Shown here one piece after another: positions 31,680-41,250 of a stretch of DNA of 64,000 nucleotides. Position 1 is the first letter of the stretch. Each line of letters starts with the position of its first letter. Source of the stretch: Oreohelix idahoensis (lineage: Eukaryota > Mollusca > Gastropoda > Stylommatophora > Oreohelicidae); the NCBI GenBank assembly GCA_024509875.1, contig JAMPIV010019100.1, positions 1 through 64,000 on the forward strand, read 5' to 3'. Below the pieces are notes generated by a model. That model was not told the origin of the DNA and made no database searches. It saw only the letters and a list, made by a program, of their open reading frames with translations. Made by a program: the position numbers and the translations under genes.

Positions 31680-32645
31680 GTTGGGCATTCAGGCGTCCTT
31701 CAGTTTGCACCAGGTCACTTCTTCCCATGAAGTTGATCGCCCCCCACATCAGTACACCTCCACCACCATGTGGAGGAGCCTCATCAGCGCTGTTCTGGGC
31801 GTAGCGCTCATGGACTCTGCGGTAAACTCTTCTTTGTCTATCGTGTCGCTGGAGCACAAAAAATGATTCATCACTAAACCAAACCCGTCTCCAGTCATTC
31901 CCAACGGTCCATTGACAATGCTGGTTCGCCCACTGCAGTCGGTTCTGGCGATGCCGGTCCGTAAGAACAGGACCTCTGTAGGGTCTTCTAGCCCAAAGAC
32001 CAGAGCCGTGCAGCCGGTTCCTGACCGTTTGATCTGAAAGTCGACGAGCTGCTGACATTGACTGGACTGTGGAGGACGCAGATGCAAGTCGATTCCTGAG
32101 GTGACGCAGCCGTATGAACCGGTCTTCGGCAGGAGTTGTGACTCTGGGTCTTCCGCTGCGCGGCCGGTCTGCCACTGAGCCAATTTCTTGAAATCGCCTC
32201 TAAAGGCGACTAATGGTGCTTCTAACCACATTACATTGTCTGGCCACTACACTTTGTGACTGTCCAGTCTGTAAACGTCCAATGATGATGAGTCGTTGTT
32301 CGGTAGTGAGATGAGCCATACTTGCGCATTGCATTTATTGCATTTTGAACTGAATTTATTCGAGGAGCGTCAATCTTTTATAGGCATTCAATAATATGGT
32401 CAGAGAGTTTTGTGTTCAGTAAGTTTCACGGGATTCTCATGAACCTGTCACGAGTTATTGTCAAACATGTTGTTTTGACCTTGACCTCTTTCATGACCTC
32501 ACGAATCATGACGTGAGTACAATTCAGGTAACCACGAGAAGTTAATAACCAGGTGGACACAGTCGATAGGTTGACTGATGTGCAATCAGCAAATATCTTT
32601 TATAAAAGTAACACCAAGAACATTTGCGTTTCTTTTTTTGAACGC
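31680..32645 (-). pseudogene. Tc1-like transposon, N-terminal half (split by element D)
   Basis: Minus-strand transposase from ATG near 32,321: helix-turn-helix region (GRLQTGQSQSVVARQCNV, RSTISRL), then a TAG stop. It continues with the second DNA-binding part (GSVADRPRSGRPRVTT) and the first catalytic aspartate in VWFSDESFF. GGGGVLMWGAI follows, and the frame breaks at LNAQ where element D inserted. The right inverted repeat TTTGCGTTTCTTTTTTTGAA lies at 32,623-32,642, with TA at 32,646. With 21,789-22,341 this is one old Tc1-like element, disabled by stops, a lost catalytic Asp and the insertion. Confidence 0.9.
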
Positions 32646-32647
32646 TA

Positions 32648-34868
32648 TATAAAGGATCATAACCTCTGCATAGCTAAACTGAGAATTAAACTGAAGAAGT
32701 TATACCAACAGAATAAAAATAGAAGAATAGATGTACACAGACTGCAATCAAATGATATAAAGGAGGAATATAATGTCAAAATGAACAACTATTTCGATGC
32801 TTTAGGCAAAATTGACAACGATATCACCACCAAGACAATCGATACTAAATGGGAACAACTGAGAACAGCAATGACAGAAGCAGCAGTAGCGACCACCGGA
32901 TACCTAGTACATAAAAAGAAAAAATGGATGAGAGAAGATACTTGGGATAAAATACAAGAAAGGAAAACAGCAAAACTTAAACTACTAGCGGCAAGTACAC
33001 ATAATGCAGTTGAATCTTGCAAACTATCTTATAACTTGTTAAATAAAGAAGTGAAGACAAAAACTCGAAGAGATAAAAGACATTTCATCAATGAACTGGC
33101 CGTAGAAGCTGAAAATGCTGCAAGAACTGGTAATAGTAGGTGCCTTTATCAAATTACAAAACAACTATGTCACCAGCCTACTGCTATGGAAACACCTGTT
33201 AAAGGTAAATTAGGGAATTCAATACCAACAGAAAAAGAACAAATGAAGAGATGGGCTGAGCACTTCATGGAGGTGCTAAACAGACCACCACCAACAGTAA
33301 CACCTGATTTTAATAATGAAACACTCACAACCACCTTGCCAATAACTTGCGATGAATTCACGCTGGACGAGATCAAACAAGCCGTTAAAAGATTAAAAAA
33401 TTTTAAAGCTGCTGGAGTTGACGAAATTTCAGGGGAAATGATTAAAGCAGTTAATGACAACAACCTCTTGAGAATTTTAGATATTATAAATGAAGTATGG
33501 AGAGAAGAACAACCACCACAACAATGGAAAGACAGTATTATTGTAAAGTTACCGAAGAAAGGTGATCTATCAGACTGTAATAACTGGCGTGGTATATCTC
33601 TATTATCAGTACCTGGAAAATTATTATGTTGCATGATGTTAGAAAGACTTAAATTGCATGCTGACGAAAAGATCAGAGAAGAACAAGCGGGTTTCAGGCC
33701 GAAACGATCATGTATTGATCAAATATTCACACTAAGAACAATTATAGAAGAATCAGTAGAAAGGCAATCGCCACTTATTATCACCTTCGTCGATTTTCAA
33801 AAAGCCTTTGATAGTCTACACCGCCCATCATTGTGGAAGATACTTACAATCTATGGTTTTCCAACAAAATATGTGAATATAATCAAAGCGCTATATGACA
33901 ATGCAAGATGTTGTGTTAGAACAAATAAAGGGAATACAGAATGGTTTACAGTAGAAACAGGGGTTAAACAAGGCTGTATTATGTCACCACTACTTTTTGG
34001 AATAGCTATTGATTGGGTTATGAGAAACTATACCCACAATGAACAATTGGGTATAAAATGGACAAATGGAAAATTCCTGGGGGACCTGGATTTCGCAGAT
34101 GATGTAGCATTCTTAAGTTCAACACCAAGACAATCCCAAGAAGCAATAAATAATTTGTGTCATCTCTCGGTTAAAATAGGTCTCCAAATAAATGCCTCTA
34201 AAACTAAAGCTATGAACTTTTCTAACGAGACCTTTGATATCATCTTGAACGGGGAAAAACTACAGAAAGTTGAAAGTTTCAATTATTTAGGCAGTAAAAT
34301 GACTCAGGATGGTGACACAACAAGAGAAATCCATACTAGAATTGCTTTGGCAGCTAGCGCCTTCAATAGATTATCTAACATTTGGAAATTACGATCATTG
34401 AATATACATACCAAGCTTCGTCTGTTTAATTCAAATGTTATCTCAGTGTTAACATACGGCTGTGAGAGTTGGAAAATAACAAAATCATTGGAGAACAAGC
34501 TGAATACATTCGAGAACAAATGTCTTAGAAAACTCATGAACATCAGTTGGAAAGAATTCAAGACTAATCGACAAATAAGAGAAGACTCTAGGCAGAAATA
34601 TGTCTCCGACTATATAAGGAAAAGACGATGGTCATATATCGGTCATGTCCTACGAATGCAAAACAACAGAATACCACTACAGGCGCTCACTTGGGTTCCT
34701 GAGGGTAAGAGGAAAAAAGGAAGACCAAAAGAAACACTCAGAAGAACAATAATAAGAGAAGGAAGAACGTTGGGCCTAAATAATGTGCAAGAGCTAAGAG
34801 GAGTGGCGTCACAACGAACAACCTGGAGAGCACTGGTTTCTGCCTTATGTGCCGTGTTTGGTGCTTAA
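32648..34868 (+). CDS. 5'-truncated RTE-like LINE, open reverse transcriptase
   Basis: About 740 codons open. An ATG at 32,553 exists but lies inside the Tc1 end, so LINE text starts after 32,647. The N-terminal part is a basic linker. KAAGVDEISGEMIKA opens RT (~33,405), followed by LPKKGDLSDCNNWRGISLL, QAGFRPKRSCIDQI and ITFVDFQKAFDSLHR. KQGCIMSPLLF follows, then the catalytic LDFADDVAFL (FADD at 34,092-34,103). The C-terminal tail has WSYIGHVLRMQNNRIP, EGKRKKGRPKETLRR and TTWRALVSAL. No endonuclease and no RNase H, so it cannot mobilise itself although RT is open. The (ATT)n tail and motif style fit the RTE-like group. Its 5' edge coincides with the Tc1 insertion or a normal 5' truncation, not resolved. 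Confidence 0.85.
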
Positions 34869-34869
34869 A

Positions 34870-34896
34870 GAATTTATTATTATTATTATTATTATA
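34870..34896. repeat. (ATT)n microsatellite at LINE 3' end
   Basis: TTATTATTATTATTATTATT starts five bases after the LINE stop codon. Short simple-repeat tails are typical of RTE-type LINEs. Confidence 0.85.
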
Positions 34897-36455
34897 TAAA
34901 GGATGGATGACATGATAGGCTCAGTTGATGACGAGTCAACTCCTGTGACTTAGTTGAGGGACAACTAAATAAATGCACATCCAAGCGCCATGTAATAGGT
35001 ACAATTCGTGTCCAAGATATCAACAATACATTATCAGTACAGTGTCCTACGTCAGGAATACATCATGTCAAGTTAACCTCATAGCTCAAAATCGCCCTCC
35101 CCTCACCCAGCCCCCCCCCTCCCCCCTTTTTGTGCAACATCTGTTTTATGCAAGCGTAACAGGCTTTAGAGAAAAACTGCCCCCCGTTGGCTGTCAGAAC
35201 ACATCTGCTATTTCCCTGTATTACATAAACAACTATAAGGAGTGGAAGATAAGCGCACCTATTAATTCAACAATAACAATATTGAATGAACACAATAATG
35301 TTTTCATAATGAGCATTAATTGTTATTTATATGAATAAATCTATAATACATTTTTCAAGATAGGCCTTTAGCTTTATAGAATAAGACATAGTGGCGTAAC
35401 TACAATGTGAGGAGGCCCCGGGTACAAATTATCAGGCGGTAATAAAATGAACTGAACAGCTATATTCAATATACGGCTGATCTGTACCAAAATGTACACT
35501 GTTTACTTAAAAATTACTGTTAGGAAAACTTGTGCAAGCTCTGCGCAAAATATATATTCTTTAAACCTTACCTAATCAACAGAATGGAACAGTTTGATAC
35601 CGCAGCGTAAGCCCTACATACTTTAATGGCACCCCTCGTATCTGCAAGTAAAAGAAGACTCAAGAATGTTTTTGCTCATAGGTAGTAGCGCCATAATGAT
35701 ATAGCTTGGAAACGTAGGGTCATCTGATTTATGAAAGTTCGAAGTCACTGTAGGACAGCCGGTTCAGAGGTTAAAAGATTGACTGTTACTGCCAAGCTGA
35801 TAAGTTTTAACACAATTTTAAAGCTAAAACGAAGTAAAAAGGTACTGGGTGTCTCTTTTATTATGGAACTAAAATTATTACATTTTTTCTGTCATTTCGT
35901 GACCAGTTATTTGAAGAGATCTGTGAAATCTTGATAAAATCGATTATTTGCGTTGTGCGTTTATATGGGAGATTATAATGTGTATTCAATACAGATTTCT
36001 CTCAAAGCCCACTATAATACGCGCAGTTTCCGTAACCTACAAAAAAAAACCAAAAAAAAAAAAAAAACTGGTTTGAATGTTTCTAACATACTGAAAAGAA
36101 TGAAAGGCATGCGTGTTCTTTCATTGGGTGTTATATGTAGCTTTAACTTAAAGCCCAGCAAATATTGCGCCATTACTGAAAAGCTGTCGCGAATGTTTCT
36201 GTACACTTGACCGGACGTAACAATAGATTAAGCAATGTATACGGTAAATGCGCAAAATGTTTCAACAAGAACTTGTGTTTTGTGCTTATCTTGAAATACA
36301 CAAACATATTTACACTTAAATTAAATGTCTCCAGGACAAAAGTCAACGACCAGGCTAAGACAAGAGATATACATAGATTGATCCAAGGGAGAAGATGGCA
36401 AATTATGGATAGGAATATATATTCCATTGTGGAAAATAACAAAAGAATATAGAAT
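34897..36455. other. No gene seen
   Basis: About 1.5 kb of AT-rich sequence without a credible gene. It holds a C-rich stretch (about 35,105-35,125) and an A-rich tract with two CC interruptions (about 36,041-36,067). Short frames present have no recognisable motif. Confidence 0.55.
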
Positions 36456-37140
36456 CACAGAATATACATCCATTGTCACTGCACAAATGATGACAATACT
36501 AAAAGCTTTAGAAATGTTCATTAAAAACTCTCCCAAAAACTAACCCCATTTAACAAACTCACTGTGAACAATTTAAGCACTAAGAAACTTACGAGAATGC
36601 AATAGACCTGATACAGCGGAAGAGATATTTCTGGCTACTACATACTTATGTTCCAGAGGATGTTCAGTTTTCATAGCTTGGATACCTTCACATGTTGGCA
36701 TAGAGGGAAATGAACAGGCAGACAAAGAAGCCAAAAAGGTAGATCTGATAAAAATATAATAAATGTACGGATGAGAAATCGGAGAATAAAAGCTTAATTA
36801 TCGAAATAAGAACAGATGATTGGAAAGCAGAGTGGGATAAAAATCTGAAAGGAAGACATGCAGATAAGGGTTCAAGGCATCAACAAGAAAATGTTAGATA
36901 TCTAGGACTTGAAAATTCCCAGTAACAAGAAACTTCTCAGACTACAGCTCGGAAAATTCTATTTCTGAATAGACGAGCTGTGCAGGATGTATTCAAGACA
37001 ATAATATAGAACATTTCTTAATACAATATAAGAGGTAAGATCAAATGATAATCCCAATATTAGATTATTTGCATGCATCAAATTGACCTATAAATATAGA
37101 AGAGATGTTAAGAACAGACATACCTATGATTTACTCCCCT
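36456..37140 (+). pseudogene. LINE fragment with RNase H domain (Jockey/I-like)
   Basis: Across broken frames: SIVTAQMMTILKALEMF (~36,464) and WIPSHVGIEGNEQADKEAKK (~36,685), which are RNase H blocks found in I/Jockey-type LINEs. Then WKAEWDKNLKGRHA (~36,818) and NIEHFLIQYKR (~37,005), the C-terminal zinc-binding tail region. Many stops, so an old dead copy. A related fragment lies on the minus strand at 62,220-62,620. Confidence 0.7.
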
Positions 37141-38440
37141 TGCTCTGCAGTGATGGTCCAATAGTGGCCAAACTTCAGAGTATCTACTCAGGCTCTTAAA
37201 AGGTGTCGTTCAAGATAACTCATGGCAAAGATGTGAATTTAAAGTCCGCCTAGTCCGGTCCCAAGCCCGGCTGAAAAGGGAGGAGGGCGGCCGGCATGGA
37301 GGCGGTAAGGAGACAGCCTCTCGATCATGCAAAGGTACAACAGGCCAATCACTTGTTTGTCTTAAAAAAAACATTTAAGGCGATTTGGTCTTGTATCTTT
37401 GCTTGGTTGTGTCCAACATCGGCCCGGTTTGAGTTGAACTCTGGGGTCAGGCACTTCTGCGCATGTGTCGAATTTAGGTGGTTCGAAAAAGACTTGTACT
37501 GGGAGGCGAGATGTAATTGGTGATCGGGGCAAGACATGTTCTTGTGCTCCCGAGTTTTCTTTCCTCATGGGCAAGAAACCTCTGTGTATTTGATGGCAAG
37601 TCTAATGATATTAGTCCCATGTATTTAATTCTAACGTCTGGAGACGGTTGGAATTGTGGTGTATTTTGAACGTAAAGGTAATTGCTCTTCTTACTTTGTC
37701 CTGTAGCCAGTAAAGTTAGACATTGTTGTTTCGACTCGTTCGCTATCGTCAGGCAGAGGGGAGTCTTTACTACTAGAAGTACCCCAGGTATCTTCATACC
37801 TAAGATTTATATATTTCGGGCTACTTTATGCCCAGAGAACAGTTGTTACGCTCCTCGAACTTCGCTATGCTAGCAATGATACCTTAACTAAGGTTAGACT
37901 TAGAAATATGTCCACAGAAGGTCAACGTGAACTGTATTCATAGCCCGCCATTCCCGTGCGGCTTGTATTTAGACTTGTCTACACATCTGATCGATTAGTA
38001 TCAGGAAAGAGTTGATTAACTCGCATATTGATAATGTTGAGCTGAATCTGCTGAAACTAGAAAATATGAGATCAGCTCACTTGAATGCACAATTTATTTA
38101 GGAACTTTACTTTATGCTGATTGCTATGCATTACATTGCTTGTGATTGATCGTCGATGTCAGCGTACCTGTTGTGGCGTCCTGAATAAATGTTTAGAAAA
38201 CATCACCAGCTGTTCCTTTATTGACTTCTCATCGTTAGTCAGTGTGACGTTGCTGTAACTAGTGTACTGTGGTCCGGTGTGGACATCCATCTATGTTCTG
38301 CATACATTTTGTCAACACACCACCCACGCAAACCAGACCAGAGACACCCTACCTCGTCATCTTCAACATCTGATGGCGTCTACGTTATCTTTGGGTGTCC
38401 AAAGATAGGGTGAAAACATAACACAAGTCACACCTTATCA
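37141..38440. other. No gene seen
   Basis: There is no credible gene. A GC-rich island (about 37,245-37,320, TAGTCCGGTCCCAAGCCCGG and following) stands out against the AT-rich surroundings and may be the edge of an unidentified repeat. The rest is unremarkable. Confidence 0.45.
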
Positions 38441-38444
38441 TTTC

Positions 38445-38496
38445 TGGTGGCCAGTGTGGAGATCGAACCCACGACATTCGCGTTATCAGCACGATA
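38445..38496 (-). other. 3' half of a tRNA-Ile-like sequence
   Basis: On the minus strand a 5-bp anticodon stem (TCGTG/CGCGA) encloses loop CTGATAA (anticodon GAT, Ile). Then come a T-arm with GTGGGTTCGATCTCCAC, an ACTGGCC acceptor strand, A and a CCA in the DNA. The 5' half (D-arm, acceptor 5' strand) is missing. This fits a tRNA pseudogene or tRNA-derived SINE scrap rather than a functional tRNA. Confidence 0.5.
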
Positions 38497-38564
38497 AGCG
38501 CGTCGTGGTTTTCCCGCGCTGTGAAGTTCTGGAGGAACTTGGATGCCTGGTGGCTAGACCAGAG

Positions 38565-38670
38565 TTAGAGATATATGTGCGAGAAGTGAATGCCGCACTT
38601 ACATTGAATACAGACCTTAGAGATATATGTGCGAGGAGTGAATGCCGCACTTACATTGAATGCAGTTGTT
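38565..38670. repeat. ~52-bp direct duplication
   Basis: TAGAGATATATGTGCGAGAA and the following ~30 bases occur at about 38,567 and again at about 38,619, with two or three differences. No gene is apparent around it, 38,500-38,917. Confidence 0.8.
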
Positions 38671-38917
38671 ACCAGTACGTTAGGATGACTGTAATACATA
38701 TTCTAATGATGCAAGTATTTATTACTATTGTAACTGATGTCCAGGACTATGCGGTTGAGATTAATATTTATGGAACTGTGACCCAGACTTCTGTCAAGTT
38801 ATTCATTCGCGTATGTACTGTCTTAAGTGTCAGTCCAATTCATACACCAAATATTATATAGTATGATGCTGATGTTAGTACAGTTTAATGTTAAACAAAC
38901 AGTCTGCTTTATCAACA

Positions 38918-38959
38918 TGTGTTTATCAATAATCAATAATGTATTATAATGTAATCAAT
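38918..38959. repeat. AT-rich short satellite, left of transposon
   Basis: ATCAATAATGTATTATAATG plus TAATCAAT. The same unit resumes directly at 41,145 on the far side of the CACTGAC-flanked unit, showing that the unit inserted into a pre-existing array. Confidence 0.7.
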
Positions 38960-41144
38960 CACTGACAAACAACATTGTTCTTTCTTATATAAGAATAAGT
39001 GTTCTTAGGTCAGTTTCTTGCGCTGATTTCAAATCTGAAATCCGTTTATCTCTATCACATCGGGTTCTTAAGATATTTGTGAATAAATATATTTTTGGGA
39101 AACCGTTATTTGCTCCGTTTCATTTTTACTATATAACTTATTAAAAATTAATAAAATGCAAAATAATTCTACTTTTTTATACTGCTAAAAGATGCATGAC
39201 ATATGTTACGCTATTTTTCAAATAGTTACTGTATTTTGAAATAATTCTGAGCGAAATATGGCTTCTAGAAGTTGTAGAAATTCGGCTGATCTGTTCTGTT
39301 ACGTGTGCGGATATTTTACCGATCGTGTTCACCAGAAAAACTTTACACCATTACTAAAGAAAGCATATGAACGTTATTTCGATTCGAAAGTTGATGATGC
39401 AAATAAATCTTGGAAGCCAAATGCAGTTTGTTCGACTTGTGCAAATACATTGGCAGGTTGGTTACGAAAATCGCTGAAGCATAAGTCGATGCCTTTTGGA
39501 GTGCCAGTAATATGGCGTGAACCGACAAATCACGCTACTGATTGTTACTTCTGCTTGACAAATATCCATGGTTTCACTTTTAAAACTAGAAAGTCTGTGG
39601 TTTATCCAAATATTGAATCGGTTTCGAAACCAGTGCCTCATGATCCAATCACGTGTCCGATTCCAGTTCCACCAGAACAATATCCGTTGGACGTGAATGA
39701 ACCATCAGAAAGTGATAGTTTACCTGCTTTAGAAACTAATTCTGACTCGGATTATATACCGGTGAATGATGGTGTTCACTTAATTAACCATTCAGAACCT
39801 TCAGATCTAATACGTGATCTCGCTCTTACCAAAGGACAAGAGGAATTACTCGGTTCGCGACTCAAAGAATGGAATCTTTTAGCGCCCAATACTCCGATAT
39901 CTAAATTTCGTCATAGACACAGAGAACTTGTTCAATACTTTGAGATGGATGATGGCATTTGCTATTGCACAGATGTAAACGGTCTAATGGTGCACCTCGG
40001 TCATGAGCACATAGTCAACGAATGGCGCCTTTTCATCGACTCTTCCAAGACTAGTCTAAAAGCCGTGTTATTGCATAACGGAAATTTATTTTCGTCAATT
40101 TCAGGCACCTACTCTGTTCATATGAAAGAAACTTATGAGAATATGGCTATACTTTTGGCAAACATAAAGTACAATGACTACCAATGGCGGATTTGTGGAG
40201 ACCTAAAGGTCATTGCAATTCTCACGGGCATGCAGACTGGGTATACTAAATTGTGTTGCTTCCTATGTGAATGGGACAGCCGCAACATACAGGAACATTA
40301 TGCAAGAAAGGTGTGGCCTATCAGGGATCGTATGCAGTTCGGGTATAAAAATGTAATACATGAGCCATTAGTTAACAAAGACAGCATCATTTTACCACCG
40401 TTACATATAAAGTTGGGGCTCATGAAGAATTTCGTAAAAGCGTTAGATAAAACGAGCAAAGCTTTCACTTATCTTCGAGAAAAGTTTCCGCAAGTTAGCG
40501 ATGCAAAGATAAAGGAAGGTATCTTTGTAGGACCTCAGATTAGGAAAGTTATTGCAGACAAACAATTCGAGAACTTGTTACATGGTAGTGAACTTCGCGC
40601 ATGGATGGCATTCAAATCGATAGTCGATAACTTTCTGGGAAATCACAAATCTGTTGACTATGTGCATATTGTTAAGCAGTGCATAGATGCATACAGAATT
40701 ATGGGCTGTAACATGTCCCTCAAAATCCATTTGCTTGATTCGCATCTTGACTTTTTCCCTGACAACCTTGGCGAAGTTAGTGATGAACATGGAGAACGAT
40801 TCCATCAAGATATCGCCGTAATGGAGTCACGCTATCAAGGACGGTGGAGTGTGACCATGCTTGCCCATTATTGTTGGATGCTTCATCGCGATGTACCACA
40901 TGCCATTCACCGACGAAAGTCGACTGCAAAGAAATTCAAGCCTACATAACTGTTACACTTCTTGTATAAATGATGTTGTAATACTGTATGCGTTGTTAAA
41001 AAACTTCAATTGCGTATTTATAGAGATCCCGACCTGATAGAGAAAAACGGTTTGCAGATTTAAAAACAGCGCATTCAAATTGACCAGAAAAACATAGAAA
41101 TGTTAGAGAAAAAAAAAAATTAAAATTTTTTTTGTTAGTCAGTG
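38960..41144 (+). mobile_element. Putative DNA transposon with CACTGAC inverted ends
   Basis: 2,185 bp. Left end CACTGACAAACAA (38,960-38,972). Right end, reversed, CACTGACTAACAA (41,132-41,144): 12 of 13 matching. It contains one intact 563-codon gene. The same AT-rich short satellite lies on both outer sides. A clean target duplication is hard to call in that sequence (left ..CAAT, right TAATG..). CACTG ends occur in CMC (CACTA/Mirage/Chapaev) transposons, but I do not recognise this protein as a named superfamily. Transposon identity is inference from ends plus protein. Confidence 0.62.
39258..40949 (+). CDS. 563-aa Cys-rich protein, putative DDE-type transposase
   Basis: Single uninterrupted exon from ATG 39,258 (A at -3, G at +4). 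The N-terminal ~110 residues hold three CxxC pairs (CYVC, CSTC, CYFC) with nearby His, a likely zinc-binding DNA-binding region. An acidic linker follows. The core resembles a conserved family in arthropods, cnidarians and molluscs, known to me only as uncharacterised proteins. Its blocks are WRLFIDSSKTSLKAVLLHNG (~256-275), WRICGDLKVIAILTG (~315), CCFLCEWDSR (~336), LPPLHIKLGLMKNFVKALD (~385) and SDEHGERFHQDI (~515). FID, GDLK, CxxC, H and the E of HGERFH are in the order of the D, D, C(2)C, H, E of several transposase superfamilies. This is my inference. Flanking inverted repeats support a mobile origin. An intact frame suggests recent activity or host use. Confidence 0.7.
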   Translation: MASRSCRNSADLFCYVCGYFTDRVHQKNFTPLLKKAYERYFDSKVDDANKSWKPNAVCSTCANTLAGWLRKSLKHKSMPFGVPVIWREPTNHATDCYFCLTNIHGFTFKTRKSVVYPNIESVSKPVPHDPITCPIPVPPEQYPLDVNEPSESDSLPALETNSDSDYIPVNDGVHLINHSEPSDLIRDLALTKGQEELLGSRLKEWNLLAPNTPISKFRHRHRELVQYFEMDDGICYCTDVNGLMVHLGHEHIVNEWRLFIDSSKTSLKAVLLHNGNLFSSISGTYSVHMKETYENMAILLANIKYNDYQWRICGDLKVIAILTGMQTGYTKLCCFLCEWDSRNIQEHYARKVWPIRDRMQFGYKNVIHEPLVNKDSIILPPLHIKLGLMKNFVKALDKTSKAFTYLREKFPQVSDAKIKEGIFVGPQIRKVIADKQFENLLHGSELRAWMAFKSIVDNFLGNHKSVDYVHIVKQCIDAYRIMGCNMSLKIHLLDSHLDFFPDNLGEVSDEHGERFHQDIAVMESRYQGRWSVTMLAHYCWMLHRDVPHAIHRRKSTAKKFKPT

Positions 41145-41250
41145 TAATGTATTATAAAGTAATCAATAATGTATTATAATGTAATCAATCATGTATTATA
41201 ATGTAATAAATCATGTATTATAATGTATTCAGTAATGTATTATAATGTAA
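41145..41250. repeat. AT-rich short satellite, right of transposon
   Basis: About four to five imperfect copies of AATGTATTATAATGTAATCA (about 22-25 bp), continuing the array found at 38,918-38,959. Confidence 0.8.

Noticed and set aside
32553..32647. First ~31 codons of the open LINE frame, including its ATG
   Set aside because: They lie in the Tc1-like terminal region. LINE similarity begins after the TA at 32,646.
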